Of a stretch of 15,791 nt of DNA, positions 1 to 7,793 are shown piece after piece. Source of the stretch: Byssochlamys sp. IMV 00236 (taxonomy: Eukaryota; Ascomycota; Eurotiomycetes; Eurotiales; Thermoascaceae). The notes beneath the pieces are model-generated. The model was given only the letters and a program-made list of their open reading frames with translations, had not been told where the DNA came from and ran no database searches. Position 1 is the stretch's first letter. The number at the start of each line of letters is the position of its first letter. A program made the position numbers and the translations under genes. The stretch is from the NCBI GenBank assembly GCA_001931875.2, contig MSJH02000321.1, forward strand, positions 1-15,791. The letters are read 5' to 3'.

Positions 1-285
1 TCAGCTTTGTTTGTTATTGAAAAAAAGGCTATTAAGTCAACAATTTGCCAATTAGATTCTTTAAAAAGAAGAGCTGAATATTATTAATTTAAGTTTGAAT
101 GAGAGTTTTATAGGGAATATTAATGTTGTCAGTATGATAAATGTGGTCAATGTGATTATTTATCAGTGCTACTATTGTTGTCAATGTTATTCTCAGCAGA
201 TGCGATAGAGGAATGTAAAGTAGAATGTATACTCTACTGTAAGATTATACTCGAGTTATTATAATGATTCATATCAAACACGTCA
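1..285. repeat. Terminal direct repeat, left copy
   Basis: These 285 bases recur without any difference that I can see at 15507-15791, and both copies end exactly at the window edges. Perfect identity stopping at both ends is what a circular or tandemly repeated molecule looks like when it is written out with an overlap. The repeat does not start with TG or end with CA, so it does not look like a retroelement LTR. Inside it is a loose triplication of a 16-19 bp unit resembling TGTTGTCAATGTTATT at about 122-192. On the minus strand the repeat carries part of an exon-like frame (1-73) and a possible intron (74-250). Confidence 0.93.
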
Positions 286-449
286 TAGGATCTTGAAACA
301 ACGGCTTGCACATCAAATCTGAACTTGGTTTTCAGTTCAATGGCAAACGAAATAAGCTCAAATCTTGACAGACAAGAGTTAGTTGGTAGTACATTTACCA
401 AAACGTAATCAATACCTTTATCACATATCTTACTAACTTTTTTCAATTG
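251..449 (-). CDS. Exon-like fragment of an unknown gene, upstream part
   Basis: I do not recognise this protein. On the minus strand a 66-codon open stretch begins after a strong acceptor-like tract (TTTTTTTCTCAG) at 450-461. It reads QLKKVSKICDKGIDYVLVN, continues through a mixed hydrophobic/charged region, and ends with FDMNHYNNS at a possible donor GTATAA (249-250). Removing 74-250 as a 177-nt intron joins it in phase to a second open stretch that is complete in the right repeat copy (15579 downward). The upstream part is unclear: the frame can run without a splice into a 12-bp repeat (SHSR repeats) but meets a TGA at 540-542, and no ATG fits well. It could be a real exon, a decayed gene or chance. 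The implied intron is much longer than the others in the window, which lowers confidence. Confidence 0.3.
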
Positions 450-470
450 CTGAGAAAAAAAGCAATGCCT

Positions 471-518
471 ACGGCTATGACTACGGCTATGACTACGGCT
501 ATGACTACGGCTATGACT
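471..518. repeat. 12-bp minisatellite, four perfect units
   Basis: The unit ACGGCTATGACT is repeated four times without change, with degenerate partial units on each side (about 466-530). A 12-bp unit preserves frame, so the array translates as a periodic peptide in four of the six frames: MTTA and DYGY on the plus strand, VIAV and SHSR on the minus strand. The other two frames contain stops. The VIAV frame gives a hydrophobic, membrane-helix-like stretch preceded by basic residues (KRRIER), in an ATG-less open frame that starts near 740 and stops at 443. Which frame, if any, is translated cannot be decided here. Confidence 0.9.
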
Positions 519-539
519 ATGGCTGCGATCGAGGAGCAA

Positions 540-996
540 TCACGTTCGATGCGGCGCTTTGTTGCTGAGAAGGGCGTTAGGAATGGCAGGTCGCTCCTCT
601 CTAAGTCAATTTGCTCTGCAATGTTGTTGTATTTGGGTTTTGAAAATAGATTTAAACAAAGTAGAAAATACGATGAGACTGTGTGTATTCGGAATAAAGT
701 GAAGAGAAGAGAGATGATAGTACAATCTATAATTATATATTAAGAACAGTTAATGTTTTGAGTGGCCAGCGACATTGATTTTAATATCCCAGCTACATCA
801 ATTTTGATTGGATGTGACATTGATTGTCGGAAGCGCTGTATACAAAAAGGTAAGGAAAGCTAAGAAAAGGCTTGTATCTTGGCAAAAAGAAAAGTGCTGA
901 GCATCATACAACAAATAGCATGGCTTGATTTTTAAGTATCGCATAAGTGTGGCTGAAGAAAGCATACCTTTTTAGGCAATAATGTAGCAAAGATAC
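540..996. other. Unassigned region upstream of the PPxY gene
   Basis: I support no gene in these 450 bases. A plus-strand open frame (447-743) begins in the 12-bp repeat and has no recognisable domain. The antisense open frame of about 98 codons lacks any ATG. The stretch probably contains the distal promoter of the gene starting at 1127 and the undefined 5' part of the minus-strand gene seen at 251-449. Confidence 0.4.
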
Positions 997-1004
997 TATA
1001 TAAA
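997..1004 (+). promoter_or_regulatory. TATA box candidate for the PPxY gene
   Basis: TATATAAA followed by G is a near-consensus TATA element 130 bp upstream of the chosen ATG at 1127. A second, closer TATAAAAG lies at 1073-1080. The two could give transcripts with different 5' leaders: one includes the upstream ATG at 1087 and the other probably omits it. Confidence 0.45.
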
Positions 1005-1038
1005 GACAAAAGTATCCGAGACTAGTCATTCGTGATGC

Positions 1039-1060
1039 AGAGAACGGGTTCTCTGAGAAC
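1039..1060. promoter_or_regulatory. Overlapping dyads built from GAGAAC
   Basis: AGAGAAC-GG-GTTCTCT is a perfect 7-bp inverted repeat with a 2-bp spacer. Its right arm forms a second inverted repeat with the next six bases (GTTCTC-T-GAGAAC). The site therefore carries three alternating half-sites between two TATA-like elements. It resembles a binding site for a dimeric or trimeric factor. GAA/TTC blocks recall heat-shock elements, but their spacing (4 and 5) is not the canonical 2, so the factor is unknown. Confidence 0.4.
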
Positions 1061-1126
1061 CTTAAAAAACACTATAAAAGCTTAAAATGTTAATAAATTC
1101 TTTTCTTTTCCTTAAAGTTATCATCA

Positions 1127-2463
1127 ATGAGAGTAAACGACAAAAATCAAATAGACGAAGAGCTTCCAAGGTAATAGCAATAAATCTCTACATGACCAAC
1201 ATACTGATTTTTAGCAGTGATAATCCACCTCCATATACACCACATCCTAATCAACCATCCTCTTCATCAGCACCTCCTCCACCTCCAGCTTCCTCTCCCC
1301 CAGACTATGATGAGACTATGCACGAAAAAAGAAAAGAGCCAGTTTATCAGAGAAGAAGTTTCCAAGGCCCACTAGGCAGCGTATTTGAGATAGTCAACAA
1401 CGTAGCACCAGCCAGTAGAACAACCATTAGTACGTTATCAGCTACAGCTGCAGAAGCAACAAAGATGGCTTTGAATATGGTGGATGATATTATGAGCGAA
1501 ACTTTTGATAAAAAAGAAGAAAGAGTACGAAGACGAGCCACACGCAAAGAGCAAAGGAGAGAAGAGCGTGAAAGAATGGCCCAGCAATTCGAACATCTTG
1601 CCTCTGCTTTTTCAGGCTTCAAACCTCGACCTTACTCACAATGTGGTTCTAGCTCAGCATCACCTAACCTTGGGCACCATCCTTGGCAACATACACCTAT
1701 TCTTGGCAGTTGTAGTAAAAGTAATAGTAGTAGTAGTGGAAGCAGCTGTGGCAGTCGTAGTGGTAACAGCAATAATGTCCGAAAATTAGAGATGAAACAC
1801 TCGCATGGTCCGCTGACTCATGATGGCGATTGGTCAGGCGATGAGTGTAGACTAAAAACTTCTAATGGCATTCTGACAGTAAATGGGTCACTCGAAGCTA
1901 AAGACTCCATTTCACTCGAAACAAATAATGGATCCATTGTTGTTAATGGCTCTATTTCCTCTAGGAAATATATAGATATTAAATCTACTAATGGCACATT
2001 ATATATTCAACGCCAATTGACAGCCCGCGAGCTTCAAATTAATATGCAAAATGTTCCTATCAACATCAGTGTCCCTATTCAAGCAGACAGGGTAGATATT
2101 AGAACCAAGAACGCACCGATAACGCTCACACAGATCTTAGTGTCAAAGGAGTTGGTAGTAAAGACAACAAATGCGCCCATCGTGATACATGTGATTGGTA
2201 TTCTTAAAGATGCGGAAATCCGTATTGAAAGTACGAATGCTCCTGTAACTGTATACTTGCCAAAGACGTTTTCTGGTCGATTCTATATAGCCTCTAGCTC
2301 CAATTCTTCTGCCAATATTACCCCAATATACGGGAGCTCTCGTCTAATTTTGGAAAAGGATGAACATTACAAGAAAGATGGCAAATGTCTGCATATGGAC
2401 GACAAACCAAACAAAACACTCAGCGTCAGAACAACAAATGCGCCAGCAGTGGTGTACATCTAA
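1127..2463 (+). CDS. Proline-rich PPxY protein with C-terminal beta-repeat domain
   Basis: The spliced product is 430 aa: exon 1 1127-1170, a 44-nt intron 1171-1214 (GTAATA donor, ACTGAT branch-like site, TTTAG acceptor) and exon 2 1215-2463. I chose ATG 1127 because splicing joins it in frame to the PPPY-containing exon. The N-terminus is proline/serine rich with two PPxY motifs (PPPY 19-22, PPDY 43-46), the usual ligands of WW domains such as those in Rsp5/Nedd4 ligases. Residues about 117-150 are a highly charged Arg/Glu helix. Next come a Ser/Gly linker and, from about 220 to the end, repeated beta-strand units marked by NG or TNAP turns (KTTNAPIVI, ESTNAPVTV and a final TTNAPAVVYI). This resembles the putative-adhesin DUF4097/DUF7330-type beta-solenoids, a class inferred from memory. 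There is no signal peptide or membrane segment, so it is probably intracellular. The molecular function is unknown. An AATAAA lies at 2485-2490. Confidence 0.8.
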
Positions 2464-2586
2464 ATTATTATTTTTTTAAGCTGTAAATAAACATTACATT
2501 TATTCCCATTCTTCAATGCATACAAGTCTTTTACAAAAGTAGCAATCAATGAAGACTAGTAATTTTTTTATTGAATAAACTATCGA
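2464..2586. other. Short gap between convergent gene ends
   Basis: This holds the 3' UTR of the PPxY gene, with AATAAA at 2485-2490 and another AATAAA at 2574-2579. The pseudogene on the opposite strand ends at 2587. Nothing else is seen. Confidence 0.5.
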
Positions 2587-3815
2587 TTAAAGCTTTTGAG
2601 CAGCAACAGAGTTCAAAGAGAATAGGCATGACTCTGTTTCCAGGCTATGCTTGTATTCTGTTAAATAGTTCACCAGGTCTTCTTTTGTTTTTATTCCCAA
2701 TATCGGTCCAACGATAGGCCGTATACTCTTTAATCCTTCCAGGTGATTCCAAATAAATTTTTTTGCAATAGAGGCACCGGAACCTATATCGCCTTATTAA
2801 AATTGCCTCTGATGTTGGATAGACTACTTGCTCATATCACAGGTTCAATAATCAGCTTGGACAATCTTTACGCTATCGTGCTTGGAAATCATCTTTTCCA
2901 ATTCAGCACCTTTGTTTGGATTCTGTCCTCTTGAAATGCAGGCAGTGTGTACTATACAAGTATTAGAAGAGCATGTTAAAACCAACATGTGTAGTAAAAA
3001 CTTACTAGCTTTTGTGACCTTGTAAGACATAAAGGAATGATCCTTTGGTAGCTAAAAGCGAGCAAACAATGATTAGGATATCTGTAAGTCAATGGGTATA
3101 CTTTTATATCTGGAAGTCGCAGTCTACTATTTGTATCATACCTCCTGGCTTAGTAACACGTATCACTTCGCTTACCGCTTACAGCTGCTGGCCATTCATG
3201 TTCTTCTTCAAGAGCAAGAACAAAGAACCTCATATGAACAAAGTCAAATGTGTTATCTTCATATGGAAGCCTCTTTGTTATGTTCCCATAGTTAAAAATG
3301 AACTGCTTCAATGAGAGCTATTTGTTTATTTCATTGACAATATCACAACCATGATAAGTGTAGTTGGGATATTCGGTTATCATGCCCTACAGAGCATGAA
3401 CAAATATATATATGCTCATGAGTTGCCGCTTACCATAACTCATGCACCAGAACCACAGCCTACATCAAGAATGAAGATTCCTTTTTGAAAATCCAAAGTT
3501 TTTCTTACGCTAGGTAAAATGTTCCTTAGAAAAAGATAGGTTAATATCTATGAATATCTATATCATGTTGAAGCTTCTACCCCTCGTATAGTTCCTTAAA
3601 GGCAAAATGTTGCTATAACATGCTCTTTAGTTAAGCCTATTGTATACATATTTCCTTCATATCCCTGTTAGTCTCTTTTGTTCTTCATCATCTTTGGGCA
3701 GCCAGTATGTGGAGGTTTCCTCACTATGAAACTCCCGCTCAGCACCAACGATGTTTTGATTTACGGCTGTTTTTGAGTTGCCTTCATGTGTATCCTTTTG
3801 AGATAGTGCAGCCAT
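2587..3815 (-). pseudogene. Decayed class I SAM-dependent methyltransferase
   Basis: From the ATG at 3815 the frame reads MAALSQKDTHEGNSKTA and runs to STYWLPKDDEEQKRLTG. It resumes after a decayed intron as QHFAFKELYEG, then FQKGIFILDVGCGSGA, a textbook SAM-binding motif I (DVGCGSG). The next codon, where this family usually has Trp, is TGA (3440-3442). A conserved-looking 47-nt intron follows (3387-3433), then YHGCDIVNEINK with a TAG (3318-3320), then RLPYEDNTFDFVHMRF (motif-II-like acidic region). A frameshift near 3185 precedes EVIRVTKPGGMIQIVDCDF (motif III/IV region). The C-terminal part (ISRGQNPNKGAELEKMI; IWNHLEGLKSIRPIVG) ends at TAA 2587. Domain order and spacing match the methyltransferase-domain proteins common in Mucorales. 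Several stops and frame changes make this a pseudogene. A possible upstream ATG at 3863 is cut off by a TAG. The original substrate is unknown. Confidence 0.85.
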
Positions 3816-4120
3816 GACCTTGTCCTAGAATTCTTGTTGATCTATAAGATATTTGTTATTCATACCATTTCAAGTGAAAAACAGCCACTCATCGGCTGAT
3901 GAACACAATGAAAAAAAAAAAAAGAGAGAGAGAGAAAATAACTATTTATACAATTTGTGTTTAGGTCAATCCCAAAACGTGTTCAACAACAGGGCTTTCG
4001 AAACCCTTAAGTTGACCATATTATCACCATGTCATACAAAACCTGAATACTGGGCTTGTATGAATTAATCACTTTACTGATTGATCAAAAGACGCAGTAT
4101 GTATATTCCTTTTGGCTAGT
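3816..4120. other. No gene recognised
   Basis: This contains the upstream flank of the methyltransferase pseudogene (which begins at 3815), including an A-rich/GA microsatellite at about 3909-3936. No frame looks protein-coding on either strand. Confidence 0.45.
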
Positions 4121-4195
4121 TTAAAGTTTAGCTTCAGATATCGTTTCTTCCATTATTTGCTTCAGACTTTTAATCTCTCGATGTAACTTTTGATA
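4121..4195 (-). pseudogene. Orphan 3' exon with coiled-coil-like end
   Basis: After a CAG acceptor (4196-4197) the minus strand encodes 24 residues, YQKLHREIKSLKQIMEETIS then EAKL, followed by TAA. Its heptad-like spacing of Leu/Ile suggests the C-terminal coiled coil of a longer protein. A possible donor (GTAGTT) lies near 4310, which would give an intron of about 115 nt. It may be the last exon of the broken gene at about 4310-4960. The family is not recognised and the call rests on frame quality alone. Confidence 0.35.
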
Positions 4196-4314
4196 CTGTC
4201 TGTTGCGAAATTAATATCAAATGACAAACTCGGTTTTGATCATGTTTGGTATTATCTACATGGAATAAGATCTCAATAAATAAAATAAATGAAAATTAAC
4301 GGATAAACTACCGG

Positions 4315-4960
4315 TGCCAATAGCCTCATTGCCTGCATTTAGTCTATGACTTTGAGAATTCACGTTCTCAGGTATCAACAAGCCCATTAGGGGTCTATAT
4401 ATTATCAAGGACCACTACATGGGAATCATCCGATTTTCCCGTTCAAGAAAGTAGTAACTTGTTGTTGCTCATTTGTTCTCTCCCAGAGCTCCCAACCAAG
4501 AGCCTAAGTGTGTTTAGCTTCCAGCTCGCCCTCATTTCTCCACAGGGCAGATTCATTAGTGCCTGAGGTGTATGCATACAAATAATGGCCGCATCTCGGA
4601 TATCTATCATCCTAAAATAGATATGGTCTCCTTATATATCTTAACTTTATCAAAACCATTAGTTTGGAATTAGAGTAAGAGATCACTTCACTTGAGAATG
4701 AGCCTGCATTTATTTACCAGGACGAACCTACCTGCGTTCAGAAGAGCAATAAAAAAAGCAACAGCAATAAAGCTCTTCCCAAACCCCAAACTATATCTGT
4801 ACCAGTCTACTTGGCTGTCGTACGCTGCATTACCAAAGAAGGCTGCATCGATAATATCTTCAAGGTCCTCTCGAGTCAACCAATGTAATCAAAGACAGCC
4901 ACCTTTTTATTCCGTACCTCAGGAAATAAAGCAACATCCGAGTTACACCACAGATTAATA
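4315..4960 (-). pseudogene. Unidentified gene remnant
   Basis: Minus-strand fragments look like former exons but cannot be joined without passing stops or frame shifts. These are NSDVALFPEVRNKKVAVFDY then a TGA (about 4940-4880), LTREDLEDIIDAAFFGNAAY followed by DWYRYSLGFGKSFIAVAFF (4879-4740), and RYPRCGHYLYAYTSGTNESA followed by LWRNEGELEAKH and a TAG (about 4608-4505). No catalytic motif or named family is recognised. The run of conserved-looking aromatic residues and the position between two other minus-strand pseudogenes argue for decay rather than noise. It could instead be chance open frame in AT-rich DNA. Confidence 0.35.
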
Positions 4961-6010
4961 CAATGCATCACTCTTCTTAACACCGCAGATCTAAGTAAGC
5001 AATTTCCCCAGTCGGTTTTTTTCATCTATACACAATTCTCCAGTCCTACTCTTTACAGAGACATGGCTACGATCGAGCAACGAATTCTATTTACATAGGA
5101 AGTGATGCCCCATCTATGTCAATAAGGCTGATCTTAATGCATATATATATATATATAGACAAGATAACTTTATGTCTACTTTGCCCTTATACATTGATCA
5201 TTTTCTCTTGCCAATGTGCCTCAACTCAGCCACAACCGCACCACTGACTGAAGACATTGGTTTGTAAGCTACACACTTTTAATACACTCACAAAAGAAAG
5301 AATCCGTTGTTTGAAGAAGGAGATGTAAATAAAACATTGATATTCTCACGGCTATTTTTTACAATATCCATGTCTAAATTTGTTCATGGAATGTGTCTCC
5401 CTAATAAATCAATTCCTTTGGAAAAACTTTTATCTCACACTCTCTCTGTATATAAACCAATCAAAAGCATGCTTGCTATCTATTTCAAATTGTATTCCTA
5501 TTGGCCAATGTAATCTTTAGAAACAAACAAATAAACCCCCTATCGTTTGTCATTCTGACTGTGTCTGAAATATTTTGTACCTGAAAAAAAGATGAAGTGA
5601 TAAAGATGAAGTGTCAATAGGGTCAATTCTTAATATTTAAGATACAGTTTAGGTTGTTTGAATGTTGTTAAAAGCATTAAATTAATTTCGACCAGTGGTT
5701 AATACTTTAATGCTATCATTATAGATAAGGAGCTCAATAATGTTTCCCCCTCTCTTTCCCCAATCGATTTAGTCGAATAGCTGGGCTAAATTTTGTGCAT
5801 GAGCTAAATTTTTATTTTTGAGACCAGCCAATAATTTTTGTATCAGTGTCCAAAGAAAGAAATAAAAATTTTCGCACATGATTGGTTGAACTGTATCTTC
5901 TCCTTTCTTGCCTACTCTCTTTCTCTCCTTATCAATCAGGCTGACTATGGATAATTGTAAGCAGTGAGATAATGCACTCTGATACGATTGGTTTATTATT
6001 AGTTTACCAT
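4961..6010. other. About 1 kb without a recognisable gene
   Basis: Both strands are rich in stops and show no family signature. An uninterrupted AT dinucleotide run sits at about 5141-5157. ATTGG/CCAAT pentamers and TATA-like tracts occur around 5445-5510 and 5880-5995. These could be leftover promoter sequence of the minus-strand remnants, but AT-rich DNA produces such matches by chance. Confidence 0.5.
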
Positions 6011-6690
6011 TTACCATGTTTGTAAGACGTTATCTTTACCACAATTTACTATCATCCAGGGCTCTGCAGGGTTCCAACTGAAATCTGATACCTCATTGGT
6101 ATGTCCATTGTGTACAAACTGAGAAAGAAAAAAAAAATGGTGAGAAAGATGAAAGGTATCTATAGTTACCAGTAATTCATCACCATGTCCAATCTTGGCT
6201 AAATCCCTCTAAACGCAGACACGTCTATCATTGCTGGCTGTACCCCAAGATAGTCTCGTGATGAGGTGACCATAATAGCTGTATCACCCTCTTATTCATG
6301 CCCGTTCAATACGTGTAATTTGGGAACTAAATTACGTAAATCCCACAGTGCAGAGGTCTAAAGGGGAAAAGAAGAAAGGGAACATGTTATTATTGTCTTG
6401 TTGATGCTATTATGTCTGTAGCTGATGATTATGATCTATACCTTTGTCAGGTGACATTCAATTACTAGAATCCTATTCATTACTGGGACTAAACCCAACG
6501 CGGTTTACCTTTGCTTGATATGCCAGCACATGTTGAATAGGCTGATAAGATTCGTTGTTTATGTTTTAGAAATAAAGTTGATATATATACACAAAGCTCG
6601 CATCATCAGTTGGTCATCATCACCTACAGAAAAAGAGAGCAAAGATGGAAATCATGCTTCATGTACCATGCAACATTCTGGAGCGTAGGT
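6011..6690 (-). pseudogene. RBBP4/MSI1/HAT2-like WD40 histone-binding protein, 5'-truncated
   Basis: Successive minus-strand segments follow the C-terminal half of the RbAp46/48 (RBBP4/7) family in order. LQNVAWYMKHD, then GDDDQLMM, matches the ...EDVAWH...DDQKLMIW region. PIQHVLAYQAKVNRVGFSPS is followed by TSALWDLRNLVPKLHVLNGH, WSPHHETILG, NDRRVCV, DLAKIGHGDELL and FVHNGHTNEVSDFSWNPAEP, ending W-TAA (6011-6013). Family members bind histone H4/H3 as seven-bladed propellers in CAF-1, HAT1, HDAC and PRC2-type complexes. The N-terminal half is absent. Disabling changes include a TAG in the DxR-VW-DL segment (6209-6211), frameshifts on both sides of WSPHHETILG, and TAA at the position of the usual Gln after the last Trp. 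An intron with intact ends remains at 6119-6169 and another near 6361-6444. This is a dead duplicate; an intact copy should exist elsewhere in the genome. Confidence 0.88.
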
Positions 6691-7149
6691 GCCCCAAATC
6701 AGACAAAGAACAGAGAAAAATTTAAAGTTTATGCTTTTACCGATACACTCGACTTGTGAGTCTTGTGTGTTTGCACACAAGATTCTCTTTTGATGCTGCA
6801 GTTATTCTCAATGAGCAATGAAGCCATGAAAAGGGCTGATCAAGTGGGTTGAGCATGCTCTTTCTCTCTCTATGAATTCCAAGCAATATACAGCATGAAC
6901 TCTGATTGGATACGATATCTATTTATGGTAAGGGAGTGTATCATTTAATCTTTCAATGACGAATTTGATAACAGACACGTTTTTCCTTTTTTTGTCATTG
7001 TGTGAGTAAAAAGATAAGTGAGTCCGTGTGCCTGTATTTCTGTGAGTGTGTATGTGTGTGACCAAGTATGGAAGTGTATTTAAGGACTCCTTTTTTTTAT
7101 ATTTCTTTCCATTTCTCTCTTCTTTGTTAAATGATTTTCTTTAATAACT
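6691..7149. promoter_or_regulatory. Upstream region of the Ecl1-family gene
   Basis: No coding sequence is recognised here, and the missing 5' half of the WD40 pseudogene is not found. The segment contains a GT-rich tract (about 7019-7060), a TATA-like TATTTAAG at 7077-7084 (66 bp before the ATG at 7150) and a pyrimidine-rich leader (7088-7145) typical of fungal promoter and start-site regions. Confidence 0.4.
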
Positions 7150-7548
7150 ATGGCAGATCTTAACTGGTGCACATTTTGTGATAAAGCAGTTAGTCCCTTT
7201 TCGGTAAATATACAATAAACAACACTCAAGGGCCTAAACTCATATATTTGTTTATAGGAATCACTTTACTGCAGTGAACAATGTTTACGTGCTGATGCTC
7301 TTCGCAACCATCCATTATTAGGTTACACATATCCGGAATTCATCGATTTTCCTAGAAAGTCATCTACAACTTCATCAACAACAACAATATCATTATCTTC
7401 TACCTCAACTTATTCTTCACCATCTACGTCACCTGCTCTAAGCGCATCCTCATCTACTCAATTCTCTTCTCCTCCCAAGTTTGATCTTTCCTTGTCGTTT
7501 AAAAAGAAATCAGGCAATGCTTACTTTTCATCTTTTCACTTGTTGTAA
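7150..7548 (+). CDS. Ecl1-family (life-span regulatory factor) zinc protein
   Basis: Two exons, 7150-7203 and 7258-7548, flank a 54-nt intron (GTAAAT...TATAG) and encode 114 aa. The N-terminus, MADLNWCTFCDKAVSPFS spliced to ESLYCSEQCLRAD, carries a compact zinc-binding set (C7, C10, C23, C27) of the Ecl1 type. This family includes fission-yeast Ecl1-3, small proteins linked to stationary-phase survival and nutrient or zinc stress. The rest is a Ser/Thr-rich low-complexity tail ending in a basic segment (SFKKKSGNAYFSSFHLL). The intron lies between the two cysteine pairs, so neither exon alone looks like the domain. There is no membrane or signal segment; a nuclear or cytosolic regulator is likely by homology. 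A candidate AATAAA is at 7624-7629. The family call rests on the cysteine pattern and N-terminal wording, recognised from memory. Confidence 0.8.
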
Positions 7549-7793
7549 ATAACATCGATACCCCCATTTGTGTACATATTCCCCTTCTTGACGCTTTTGA
7601 TATTCACACACTTTCTAAAAAAAAATAAACGCTCGTATCACTTGTAAACTTCTCGAGGGCCAGGGACCAATCTTTTTAAGCCCATGAAGATAATGAATTT
7701 ATGCGGAAGAACATTATTTCCGTCATGTTTATTTTCAGCCTGTTCCATTGTTTAATAACTAGTTTTTTTTTTTTCTACCTTCATTCCATTGAA

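Noticed and set aside
1..285. Terminal repeats as LTRs of a retrotransposon
   Set aside because: The repeat lacks TG...CA ends, no primer-binding site or gag/pol is seen between the copies, and the interior holds housekeeping genes.
447..743. Plus-strand 98-codon open frame with MTTA repeats as a gene
   Set aside because: It begins in the 12-bp minisatellite, shows no domain after it, and the antisense frame is equally long, so neither has good support.
1087..2463. Single-exon 458-aa reading of the PPxY gene as the main product
   Set aside because: The segment 1171-1214 has full intron signals, and ATG 1127 with splicing gives a more natural N-terminus. The longer form is kept only as an alternative.
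3045..3314. Plus-strand open frames over 3045-3314
   Set aside because: They are antisense to the methyltransferase pseudogene, whose conserved motifs lie on the minus strand.
4692..4958. Plus-strand 88-codon open frame
   Set aside because: It is antisense to the more protein-like minus-strand fragment and has no recognisable feature.
5141..5157. AT dinucleotide run as a replication origin or mobile-element target
   Set aside because: It is a simple microsatellite without other origin features.
5307..5513. Plus-strand 68-codon open frame
   Set aside because: Composition is not convincing, with no domain, splice context or supporting neighbours.
5769..6017. Minus-strand 82-codon open frame after the WD40 pseudogene
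   Set aside because: It begins beyond the end of the family-matching sequence and shows no homology-like segment.
2464..7149. tRNA, CRISPR or transposon in the gene-poor stretch
   Set aside because: No B-box-like GTTCGA arm, no regular repeat-spacer array, and no inverted termini or transposase motifs were seen on either strand.
7701..7793. Upstream ATG 7701 giving the VC0807-like protein a hydrophobic leader
   Set aside because: The extra residues come from a T-rich tract (FFFF) typical of a 5' leader, and family members do not need a signal peptide. It remains possible.
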